Below, piece after piece: positions 13,101 to 23,515 of a stretch of 64,000 bases of DNA; the stretch's first letter is position 1; each line of letters begins with the position of its first letter. Origin of the DNA: Gnetum montanum (Eukaryota; Streptophyta; Gnetopsida; Gnetales; Gnetaceae); NCBI GenBank assembly GCA_015680685.1, contig MNCI01009412.1, forward strand, positions 813,677 to 877,676, in the 5' to 3' direction. A program made the translations under genes and the position numbers. Below the pieces are notes generated by a model, which had not been told where the DNA came from, ran no database searches, and saw only the letters and a list, made by a program, of their open reading frames with translations.

Positions 13101-14754
13101 TAGCCTACTTTTTTCTTAATCTAGTAGGGTAATTTGTCATAGCTATCCCAATCTACCTTATAATTCTAGCATGCATGTTCTCAGTAGATGAGAACTCTTG
13201 TAGGGTTGTTTGGATGAAGGCTAATATCTCTTTTCCATTGTGAAGGCCATTTTCATCAACACAAAATTTAGCAATAGGAAAAAAGGTAGTAAGCATTCTA
13301 AGTCATGATACAATAGATAAAATAGGAAAAAATTACAATAGGGACCCTCTAGCATAGTAAACTATTCCAAGTGGGAGGTCATGCCCACATGGTAGGTAAG
13401 GAATACAATGTTGTACTTATGGTAGTATTGGAACTTAGGCATCTCCTAGATCAAAGACAATAGCTTGAGGCCTCTTGGGCACTAACTTGAGCTCTCTATA
13501 CCTTCACCTTCAGGAAGTTTTTCTAACATGAATTTTTAGATGCCCTAGGCAACAACGTCTTGACTAGGATACTTGCTGCTTCAACAAACAAGTGTGACCA
13601 TATAATCACACTAAAGTGATGAAGTAGGAATTCTAATAATTCTAGTGCACCTTCCTAGAACTAGACTTCCTGGTATCCTATGCATGCATGTGGTGTGGGG
13701 ACATTTAGCATGGGATCACTCATACAACATAGGATCCCTACCAGTTCAACCATGATGAGAACAGGTTTCAGTAGGATCCTACAATGTCACAATAATAAAA
13801 GTGTTGGTATTGGAAAAAGGGTAATAAAAAAAACCAAAAATTAATAGACAAGAAATGCATAAAATAACATAAAAAGGAAATAAAATTTATCATGTGCAAC
13901 ATAACTAACTTTTCCCCAAGCCCCATAGGGAAGGGACATTGGCATTACCATCTAACATGCCTAGTGCCTAATGGGGCACAACACTAACACTTAGATGTTT
14001 TTCAAAAGTTATAATATCTAAAAAAAAACTCAAAAATTTTCTAAATATTGGAAGCATGACATTTTCTAGGTAAAATTTTTTCTAAGTGTTTGTCATGCTC
14101 CCAGGGAGCATGATGATTGTGGAACAACTAGTAAGAAAAAATTTTGAAAATTTTTCTAAGTGTTTGTAACATTACAATTTCAAAAAAAAATTAAATATTT
14201 CTAAAATTTTAGTCACACTTTTAGGGAGCATGACAGTTGTAGAGTTGCTGGAAAAAAAGTTGCAAAAATTTTTCAAGTATTGGTCATGCTTTTAGAGAGC
14301 ATGACAACTACAGAACATGCAAAATTTTTCTAAATTTTTGTCACACTCTTAGGGATGCCTAGAGCCTTGACAAGCATGACCCCTGACTACCTTGGCTGAG
14401 TCTTGTCCCATGATGCAAGACACCAAAAACCGTTATCCCACAACATTATGCAAGATGCCTGTGAAATCCTTATCCTATTTTGCGACATGGCACATGTAGA
14501 AAACCCTGTTACATCCCATAGTGTGGGACATGTAGGAAACATTTGTTATGTGATGTGGGATGTAGGGTATCCAAAACCCTCATAATGCACTACGCTAGTG
14601 ATACATGTAAAACCCCCATTCTGTCCTATGACATAGAATGTTACAAAAAAAACTTGTCCTATCGCATGACATTGAACACCCAAAAACCCTTGTCAAAAGC
14701 CTTACCTAGCATTGTGGCACAGGACACCCCTAGATCCTTTCTCCAAAAAGAAGA

Positions 14755-14776
14755 GGGGGGGGGGGGGGGGGGGGGG
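14755..14776 (+). repeat. 22-base G run
   Basis: Uninterrupted G homopolymer in intron 1 of B's antisense gene. Its length may be a sequencing or assembly artefact. Confidence 0.9.
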
Positions 14777-15196
14777 CAAGATCCATGACACCCACTCCCT
14801 CCCTAGCCATGGCACAATGGCCATGAAGATGGTAGTAGTAGTGGTAGTCCCTATGCATGGCAAGCCACCATACAAAACCCCAAAATTGAAAGCCCAAACG
14901 TATAAGAAATAGGTAGGAATAAAAATTCATGAGTGCAACATGATGACCTACTTGGGAAATGGCATCTCTTGCCCTAGAAAAACACTATAGGATGCACTCA
15001 CCCTCATTGACATTGACAAGGCCAAGGTATCTACACTTGCTCTTATGTGCCATCTTCTTGTTGTCATGCTCTAGCTCTCCTATTGTCATGCTCTAGCTTC
15101 CCTCTATGGTTGCTACACTCTACCTTGGTCATGCTATGCTTGGATGACTATTGGCTTTAATAGTGAAAATGATAGGTTTAACATGGGTAAAACCTC

Positions 15197-15204
15197 TATT
15201 TATA
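15197..15204 (-). promoter_or_regulatory. TATA box of B's antisense gene
   Basis: TATAAATA followed by GAGG on the minus strand, about 145 bp upstream of the ATG at 15053. Equivalent boxes precede the antisense gene in C (27517-27523) and D (42215-42220). Confidence 0.65.
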
Positions 15205-15630
15205 CCCTTCAGGGTCAAGTGACATGTCATCCTTCTAGGACATCTCATGTTCCACCCGTAACACAAAATGCTCCATGTCCCACAGATAATGCGTGGATGT
15301 CCCATGTCCCATGCAATGTAACACCTAAAGTTAGAAATGTTTTGTAATTTTTTCAGCTCTTACACTTAGAAAATTTCTTGCATTTTCCACTTACCTGATA
15401 AATGTTTAGCTTGGTTTCACATTGAAACCTCTTAAGCTTTGCTTAGACTTATGTCCCATGCATAGTCTATGGTCTGCTATGACCTTAAACTAGCAATTTT
15501 GTGACCAATCGAGGCCATAGGAAAGAACAAAAAAAATAAAAGATACATAAATAAATCATTTTAGATACTGCATACTTAATTTTCATAACATTGTCTTCCT
15601 TATTTTATGCATTTTTCTTCATTAAAATAG
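15205..15630 (+). promoter_or_regulatory. Spacer and splice acceptor before B pol
   Basis: Non-coding, with repeats of CATGTCCCA-type words and one GACCTTAAACTAGCAA unit at about 15482. It ends in a T-rich tract and TAG|GTGCC at 15628-15635. D has the same border (TAG|GTGCC at 45260-45267) and C has CAG|G at 27875-27878, so this is a conserved intron 3' end. Confidence 0.55.
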
Positions 15631-17122
15631 GTGCCACTTGACATTTTTCTAGTTATTGTGCAAGATCTCTTGAAAAATGACTGCATACGAGAGTCTTCAT
15701 TTATCCTTAGCCTTGACTGGATCTTATGGAAAAATCATGAGATGCATAAACACAAAAATTTTGGACTTCGAATTGCTTACCTATGGCACCAACATAGCAT
15801 TCCTAGAGACATCACTGGATTGGCTAGAAAATCTAGTCCAAGCTCTAGACTTAGAAGCAAGTGACGTGACTAAGGATCCCCTCATAGAAGCCCCTATAAC
15901 AACATGCAAAGGTGAGGCAAAAACATTGAAACTTAGTTCCTTACTAGAGCCTAAAATCCAACAAAGCATCTCTAAAGTCCTTGGTAACAACGTCAAGGCA
16001 TTCACATGGTCTTAGAGAACATGCTAGGCTTAGACCCATGTATAATATAGCACAACATTATCCTAGATCCATGCGTTAAACTAGTTAAACAAGAGACTTG
16101 TAAAATAAAGCCTAAAGTTGCATTGGCTATCCACGATGAGATCACTAAGCTTTACAAAGCTAGTTTCATTTGGGTAGTAGACTATGCTAATTTGGTTTAA
16201 AACATCGTAGTTTTTCCAAAAAAAATGAAAGTATACGCATTTGCATAGACTTCCGATACCTAAACAAGTCAACCATTAAAGATGATTTCCCATTGCCTAG
16301 TATTGACCAACTTGTCGATACTACGGCCAACCATGCCTTATTGTCCTTCATGGATGGGTTCTCAAGGTAAAACAAAATTCACATCACCCTAGAGCATCAA
16401 CTTACCACTACTTTCATGACCCCTTCAATTACATTTTGGTATACAATGATTCCCTTTGAACTAAAGAATGCAAGAGCAACATATCAACATGCAATGACAT
16501 ACATTTTCAGCTACTATCTATTCAAATTTCTCAATGACTACATTAATGACATAGTTTTTAAGTCAAAAATGGCTCATGACCACATGAATGACTTAGACCA
16601 TATCCTCAAATGTTTCTATAGACATGACCTTAGGAGTAATCCCAAAAAGTGTGGCTTTGGTGTTAAATTGGTCACATGTTAGGCTTTGTCATATCATAAG
16701 CAGGAATACACGTAGGCCCTGACAAGGTCAAGGACATTACCAACTTGGCACCATGAAAAAACCTTAATGAGTTACACAGGTTACATGGTAGGATACAATT
16801 CATACATAGGTTTATCACAAGGTTGACTAATAAGTTGCAACCAATGAAACAATTGCTTAAGAAGGGGATCAACTTTGACTGGACAGCTCAATGCCAAGAG
16901 GCAGTTGACAACCTCAAAAAGGATCTAGCTCAACTTCCAATAGTTTATCCTCTGCAAAGAGATAAACCTTTCTACATCTACCTTGCAACCTCAGACATGC
17001 CCATTACTTCCATACTTTTTTTAAAATGAGACAATGGTTCCAAAGTTTCTATTTACTATCTAAGCCATGCATTAGTATCACACAAGGAAAAATGTAAAAA
17101 TGTAGAGAAAAATTGTCTTACC
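15631..17122 (+). pseudogene. pol: pol of element B, first part (linker and RT)
   Basis: It begins at the acceptor with VPLDIFLVIVQDLL and shifts frame near 15680. It then matches C's pol linker (LDLEASDVTKDPL) and RT: IDQLVDT-like, FMTP, PFELKNARATYQ, and a degraded catalytic motif (YINDIVFKSK instead of YVDD) around 16535. The thumb region and the start of the Ty3 RNase H (DKPFYIYLATSD) follow. Element C interrupts it within the RNase H at 17123. There are multiple stops and frameshifts. Confidence 0.85.
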
Positions 17123-17127
17123 TTAGT
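17123..17127. repeat. Target site duplication of element C, left copy (TTAGT)
   Basis: TTAGT immediately precedes the LTR's TG and is repeated at 33945-33949. Removing C and one copy restores a continuous RNase H reading of element B. Confidence 0.95.
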
Positions 17128-18364
17128 TGAAACACCACAAAAATCTTTGAGTTTAGCATCTGTCTGACAAGAAGCAGATCCCTATGACCCACAGGCAACT
17201 TTGGCTACATTTGAAGTCACACAGGGCAATTTTGAGAATCGAAACACCTGGTTTTTACTAAGTGTTGTGCCGGCGTATACACCCAGCGTATACGCCCATT
17301 TTTAAACCAAGTGTTGTGCTAGCATCTATGCTCGGCGTCTACGCCCGATGGTCAGCATACACGCCTAACACGCACGCTCAGCAGGTGCAACAGGAGCAAG
17401 AATTGAAGCAAGTCGACGTCCAGCATCCATCAGCGTATACGCCCCAGCGTATACGCCAGCATCTATCCAAGTCTACGCCCAGCGTATATGCCCGACGTAT
17501 ACGCCTAGCGTATACACCAGCCTATTATAGCATATACGCCCAGCGTATACCATGTTTCTAAATTGTAATGCCCGGTCTATACGCCACATGTCTCCCAGTC
17601 CGATTTTCCCGGTAACCCTACCCCTATAAATAGCCCAGTTTTCCGCATTTACCAGGTCAGCAAAAATTTACCAGAGCAGACCCAAAGAAATTACGCTGCA
17701 GAAACCCCCTTACACTTATGCTTACGCTTGAAGTCCTGTACGCCAAGCACAATCTGCGCTCTGCCTACCGTGTCAGCCGGCTGCATCCCTCTGTCCACCG
17801 GGGCTTTACGTCCACCTTGTGTCCCTACACAACTGCGTTAGACCGGTGCACAACATTTTAACTCTGTAATCCACTATTTAAGCATGTTGCAAGTTCTTTT
17901 ACAGTTTTACATCAATTTGGCCCACGCTTCGTTTACGCTTACTTACGTTCATGCTTCGTTTGCGTCCGTATACGCCCACTATTTACGCTGTTTACATTTG
18001 CTTATACTCCTTACGCTGGTTTGCGCCGTTTATGCTGTTTACGCTGTTCACGTTTGCATACGCTTACGCTGTGCCTATATTCATTTACGTTGTTTACGCC
18101 CGACCCTATTTACGCCCTGATTACGCTTACACTGTCTACGCCTGTTTCACTGTTTACGCTCTGTTTACGCATAACCCAGCGTATAACGCTTCGGCGGCGC
18201 TCGGGGAAATCCTTGTCTGATCCGCGTGCGGACCACCCAAAGTACCCTACCTTCGTGCATTCCAGCACGCCCTCAAGCGAAGGTGGGGTCATCTACGCTC
18301 GTCCTGTGATCCCGCGGTCTCTGTTTCCCGTTCCAGTCGGGGACTAACGATTTCAGGCGGTACA
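17128..18364 (+). mobile_element. 5' LTR of element C
   Basis: It starts TGAAACACCACAAAAAT and ends GGCGGTACA. U3 contains many GCGTATACGCC words. TATAAATA lies at 17625-17632. U5 is rich in TTTACGCTG repeats and ends in a GC-rich block (18180-18364). The apparent ORFs in the repeat tracts are low-complexity readings and are not genes. The 3' copy differs by an extra run of GTCTACGCCC words and by a deletion at an ambiguous base. Confidence 0.95.
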
Positions 18365-18369
18365 GATTT

Positions 18370-18388
18370 TGGAGCTAGAAGGAGGGCC
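18370..18388 (+). other. Primer-binding site of element C
   Basis: TGGAGCTAGAAGGAGGGCC, six positions after the LTR end; matches the A and B blocks. The tRNA is not assigned. Confidence 0.85.
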
Positions 18389-18643
18389 TCTGCTTAAGCA
18401 GTTTGACTACACGCTCCTCAGCGTCTACGCTCATCAGCGTTTTCGCTGCCCTGTTTAAACCCCTGACTCAGCGTTTACGCTGTCGATTCTTTAGCGTCTA
18501 CGCTACACATAAACCCTAGCGTTTACACTGCACGCTTACGCCAGCATTTACGCTGCATACTTACCCTATAGATTCGTCTACGCCAGTTGCATACACTATG
18601 CTATCCAGTACATCAATCTCTCAGACTCAAACCGTCTATCATC
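18389..18643 (+). other. Leader of element C
   Basis: Untranslated, rich in CAGCGTCTACGCT-type words, the same motif as in the LTR and in the antisense promoter. Confidence 0.6.
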
Positions 18644-21600
18644 ATGAATCCCATAAACATAACCGCTGCTACTACCCAGAACGTTAACATCTCAGACACA
18701 ATAGCTTCCTAGAAATCTATCACACAACATATGGAAGGGCAATCCACAATGGGGCCCTATCGGTCGTTGAGGTTGCAAGGGAGAGACCCTGCCGCTAACA
18801 TTATAAGCCAAGACGAGTATAACTTCATCTGCATTAAGATGCAAGCCGGCCTGGCAGTAGATCGGGCTGAAATGGAGGTAAAAAGGTAATTTGAAATCTT
18901 TTACAGAGGGGGATATGAATTCATCCCTTCCCCATATGACGTAATCCCCATTCCAGAACAATTCTCAAAACTCTTTATGCAACTCCTTCTGCACAGGAGC
19001 CAATCGCTAAACCAAATTACGGCAAATCCACAATGGGACGAAGAGGACGAATTCACTGCCCAATCTGAACACGAAGACTCCTACCATACCCTTAGTCCAC
19101 ATAACCACATGAACCCCATCTTTAACCGAGACGCAGGGGAGGTCATACCCCTCCAACCCCCTAACTCTGCCCACACTCAAGCACCGTTACAACAAACATC
19201 CGCGTCAGCCCAGGTCCCTCCCCAGGGCAACCCTTTGCCCAACGCCTTCCCTTTTACAGTTGCGGGTTCATCCTCACAAGCACCACCCCCTCACAGTAAC
19301 GTGGGAGTGACATTCCAATCCCAAGCGGTGAGAATGCCACATGTTATACCCATGTCCACATTTGCCCACTACATCCCGCATGTCCAAACGCATATACCCC
19401 CTTTCACTGCCGTAATCGAACAAGGAGCCTCCTTGTACAACATGGCCGAACAATGGCCGATGATTGGCATGACGTCGCACTAGATTTCCCACCACTATGT
19501 ACCACCCCACACGTTGCCACCAGCTCATGTGCCCTAGGCACAGCCGCGACCACAACAGCAACAACCTCCTCTCTATAATGTATTGCCCCTAGTGCCATCT
19601 ACTGTACACCTCCCACAAACGCAACCACCAACAACGCAAATTTCAGCCTTCCAATCCACCGTTCAACAGTCTAACCCATACAGCGTGCCACAAGCCCAAA
19701 CTGCCATGCTCCCAAGCGCTCAGGATTGGGCAGATGCCAAACGAATGATGTAGGAATTAACTGACGAGGTAAAACGCCTCAAGATAACTGCTGACGGGGA
19801 ATTGAAGGTAGTAGACTTCTATAACGATGACCCCATCAGCTCTTCTGTCCCGCCTTTAAATCTACCCAAGGGTGTCTCCTTACCAATGCTAACCAAGTAT
19901 AATGGGGAGACAGATCCTAACGCGCATTTAATAACGTTCAGGTTAGAGTGCGCACTACTACAAGCATGGCCCCATGCAATTCTTCGCGTGTTTCCCATGT
20001 CCCTCTCAGGGAGAGCACTCGATTGGTATAGGGCGCTCCCAAGAAACTCTGTTTCCTCCTTAGAAAACCTACTACACCAGTTTGTGACCAGGTTCAAATA
20101 TAACCTGAAACCTGAGGCCACACTAGATAGCCTCATGCAGGTCAAGCAGACACTGCTTGAACCGGTCCAGAAATTTATTCAGAGATGGAGCGCGGCCCTT
20201 AATGAGCTGCACGAGGAAATCTCCCAAACATACCTGCTCACTATTTTGAAAGGAGCCATCAACAATTTCTTTAAATCCAAGCTGTACTACCTAAACGCGC
20301 GCAATCTCAACCAAGCCTTCGAGCAAATTAAAAACATAGAAGAAGTAGCCCAAAAAAGCAATGACCCAGCTTACATAGCCTTCAAAAATCGACATGCTAA
20401 AAAAGATAAAGAAAAGGCTAAAATGACTATAGCATCGATAGTAGGGGCACAACAACACACTAGGCTGCCGCAAACCCCTGCTAATTACAACAAACTAGCT
20501 CCAACGATTCCGCAAGAATCATCGTCACAGCATAATCCAGCGAACCCTACACGCAATTTTGAGAGGAAAGAACCCTCTTAATATTCACCCCTGCCCATGA
20601 AGCCATCCCTGCTTTTTGACCAGCTCCTAAAGGCCGGTTTAATGCAGCATAAGCAGTTATCTCCCTCGGCCATCCAGAGACATGACCGGTTCTGTCAACT
20701 CGTTCAGAACCCAAGCCTAGCAATGCCGGATGAGCCCCCTGTACCTAAAGGCTTCAGGATGGATCGCTTTTGTGATTACCATCAACGAAACGGGCACGGA
20801 ACAGATTACTGTTTCACCTTGAAGCAGGACCTACAGCAAATGATCGATGAAGGCCAAATCACCTTAGACGAAGCAAACCCGATTCAACCACAAAATCAAG
20901 CTATGGGGGTCTATAAAGATCCTTTAAATGCTAAAGAGGCGTCATACACCATCAGTACAGTCTGCCTTGACAATGGTTCTGAGCCATCTTACATTAACAC
21001 CATATCTCCCGAATATACGCAGCCAACATCCAACAAACCTTTTGTAGTTCTCACACCTGTCCCTGCATCTACACCCGCACCCCGGCTGTCCCATACTTTA
21101 CAACAGTCGTATGTCATTTAGATACCCCCGGCAGTGGCAACACCTAACACCAAGACACGCGACAAACCATATGTGGTGCGTGTCCCTCCTGTCACTCCCC
21201 TAAATGCACAAACTCCGCATAACCGGCCCACTCCTTTTGTGGTCTAAGTACCCTCGGCAACCGCAACAGCGGAGGTCCAACCTTCGCCCAAACTAATCCC
21301 ATTTGTCATCAGAATACCCAAAGGTCCCCAAGACTACCAAGCCTCTATGTCACAAACAGAACGCCAACCTAAGCCCTATGTTGTTAGGGTGCCTGTCCAG
21401 CCCTCTAACCAAGCACATCCAGCAGTACAAGGGTCACCCCGTCCAACCCCATATGTGGTAAAACTCCCAATGCAAACTGAAATGCCAAAACCAACGGCAC
21501 CTCCACGCCGCACGCAAGAACATCCCAGAGATAGACTTGCACGTGAACGTATGGAGAATGGGTTCCAAAGGTTAGCTCTGGGGCCACCTAAGCCCATTTC

Positions 21601-22791
21601 CCTCAACTCCATGCCCATGTCATCATCTACCGATCAACCAAGCACAGGCAATGAAGGCGAGTCATCTGAAAAACATGAATCATCCGAAACGACAGCTCCG
21701 AAAACTGACAAACCAACAAGACGGGAGATAAAACTGTTGGGTCCAATGGATCCAATCAGCACCGATAGAAACACCCCCAATAGTGAAAACTTCGCAATTG
21801 CCTTGACATAAGTCACGCAAGCATTAAAACAAAAAAACACTTCACTAAGCCTGTATGACTTAGTCCTAACATCTCAAACACATCGGGAAGCTCTAGTGTG
21901 CATGTTAACATCAATCTCGGTGAGCGAGGATTTACCCCCAAACGAACCCTCCATCCATGCGGTGATGTTCTCACCCCATGGGACTACTCCCAAGCCTCTA
22001 AACTTCCATGACAACAACATCAAGGTCGATAAAAGAACGAAGGAGGTAACAACAGCTCCCGTGTTCATAACAATCTGTATAAACCGATTTAAAATACATA
22101 GGGTCCATGTAGACGATGGAGCTGCGACAAACGTCGTGCCGTACCACATTATCGAGCAGCTAGGGCTTACCGAACTGCTTAAACCAGCCACGACTACATG
22201 TTTAAAGTCATTCAGCAGGTCACGCGTAATGGTGAAAGGCTCCATAACCCTAGACTTTATAGCGGGAGATCAATTCCTGACATCTGCTGAGTTTCTTGTA
22301 GTGGATGAGATGCCAAGGTTCAACCTAATATTGGGAAGACCCTGGTTAGCCCAACTGAGAGCTGTCTCTTCCCCTATCCATCAGGAAATTCATCTACCTT
22401 ATGAAGGCGGAGAAATTGTCATACGTGGCAGAGCAGTTACTCCTATTATCTCATCGCATATGGACGTGGACCAGGGCTCGAAAGTCAAATTTGAAAAGCC
22501 TAGCCAAGATAATGAAAATCGGCAACCATCGATAAGCGGTAAATCTTCCGACATGGAACAAAAACCTCCTTAAACAGAAACATCTGCACCTCCTCAAATA
22601 GAAATTGATATAGAGTTCCCTAGGGACACTGAAATATCCGAAAACGCTAACAAAAAGACATTCCATCAGAGGTCCCTTGGGCCGAATTGCCATTTAATGT
22701 AATCAGCGAAGGTGACGCTGAATACCGGATCATACCGGTTGAAAAATCGTCTAACATTAAAACAAAAAAGATCAAAAAATTACTGAAGTGA
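18644..22791 (+). pseudogene. gag-pro: gag-pro polyprotein of element C (10 in-frame stops, one frameshift)
   Basis: The ATG at 18644 (MNPINITAAT) is chosen because the frame runs on to the capsid and the start is conserved in A and B. Domains: an N-terminal Gln/Pro-rich region; Retrotrans_gag capsid at about 19805-20350 (KVVDFYNDDPI, LDWYRALP, VQKFIQRW); a knuckle-like CDYHQRNGHGTDYC at about 20770; a repeated Pro-rich linker with PYVVRVP/PYVVKLP units (21160-21490); and a retropepsin-like protease with VDDGAATNVV (about 22110) and ILGRPWL. It ends LLK-TGA at 22789-22791. Stops: TAG at 18710, 19481, 19535, 19751 and 21119; TAA at 18887, 20579, 21245, 21809 and 22571. All fit CAG or CAA changed by C-to-T. 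One frameshift lies near 22650. Confidence 0.92.
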
Positions 22792-22794
22792 TTT

Positions 22795-22990
22795 TATCAC
22801 TCATAGTCTGAAATGACGTTAAACTATAAAAATTCCGAAATGACACTAAACTATCATGTCCGCAAAGACATAAAACTAGCCACGATCAGCAATGATCGGT
22901 TAGCCGAGAAATCTATCCGCATCCTCCAAAACATCCCTTGATTACGCATGGGGCCCGAAATGGCCATAAACTAGTACTTGCTTTTCGTTC
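22795..22990 (+). repeat. TTAAACT-type repeats after C gag-pro
   Basis: Repeated units such as GAAATGACGTTAAACTA, GAAATGACACTAAACTA and GAAATGGCCATAAACTA, following directly on the gag-pro stop. 22991-23196 is AT-rich and probably holds the 3' UTR of the converging antisense gene; nothing else is seen. Confidence 0.6.
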
Positions 22991-23514
22991 TACTTTTATA
23001 ATCGCTTCCTGTATTGCAATTAAAACAGAAAATGAACCAAAATATTTTACATTTCTATGGCATGTTAAACCCAAAATCAACAACAAAAATATATATATAT
23101 ATGTATGTTATTACATAAAATCAACCATCTTTGTTCATTTCATAATGTTTAAGTTACAGTTTCAGTATAAATCGAAAAACGAAAAATGCTAAAATGCTAA
23201 ACGTCTGGGGCATGAGGATCATCCTCCATGGGCCCACCAGCATTAGAGGCCCTTGTTCCACTGGGGCCAGCTTCTCCAGTCTCATCCCCACCTTCATCCT
23301 GAAAAGACCAAAGAGGAAATAATCAACAAAAAAAATGAGCGAATGTCAAGATTCCAAACATTAGTCAAATCAATTAAATCCAAAAAGACAAAACGCTTAC
23401 CATAGGAGGTCCCCCCAAGCCGAATTCAAGTCGCCGCAGGATCTCCTCTTCAGAAACACTTGCCTAGTCCATCCCATCGAGACCCAAGTCAATATCTGCC
23501 AGAGCCTTTCCCTT

Positions 23515-23515
23515 N
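23515..23515. other. Ambiguous base (N) in antisense exon 7
   Basis: The N lies exactly where the antisense frame needs one base removed to reach the downstream exon end, so the frameshift may be an assembly error. Confidence 0.7.

Larger units (their letters stand above)
10027..15053 (-). pseudogene. Antisense gene of element B (interrupted, decayed)
   Basis: This is homologous to the spliced antisense gene of C. Exon 1 starts at the ATG at 15053 (MAHKSKCRYL, then ECIL and a TAG). Exon 2 lies about 13770-13345 with LIMVELVGIL, LLHHFSVIIWSHL and LLP blocks matching C's FCP1-like region. Exon 3 remnants lie at 13101-13300 (DENGLHNGKEILAF). An LTR fragment (11958-13100) replaces the end of exon 3 and the first half of exon 4. 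The second half of exon 4 resumes at about 11957, with ISKTWIHHLF and GPSYH matching C. The last exon ends at the TAG at 10027-10029 after NKDGGEEP. Exons 5-7 are expected between 10060 and 11750 but were not aligned residue by residue. Confidence 0.75.

Noticed and set aside
11953-13110. Clean solo LTR with a 5-bp duplication
   Set aside because: GCGAT on the left is not repeated on the right and gene sequence is missing, so a simple solo LTR is not supported.
17262-18347. Several overlapping ORFs of 78-108 aa in the LTR
   Set aside because: Low-complexity TACGC repeats in U3/U5; equivalent ORFs in the 3' LTR (33464-33948) differ in frame and length.
18644-22791. Stop-codon reassignment or programmed readthrough of TAG/TAA in gag-pro
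   Set aside because: The stops lie at many non-conserved places, also in the antisense gene, and fit simple C-to-T decay; the nuclear plant code uses them as stops.
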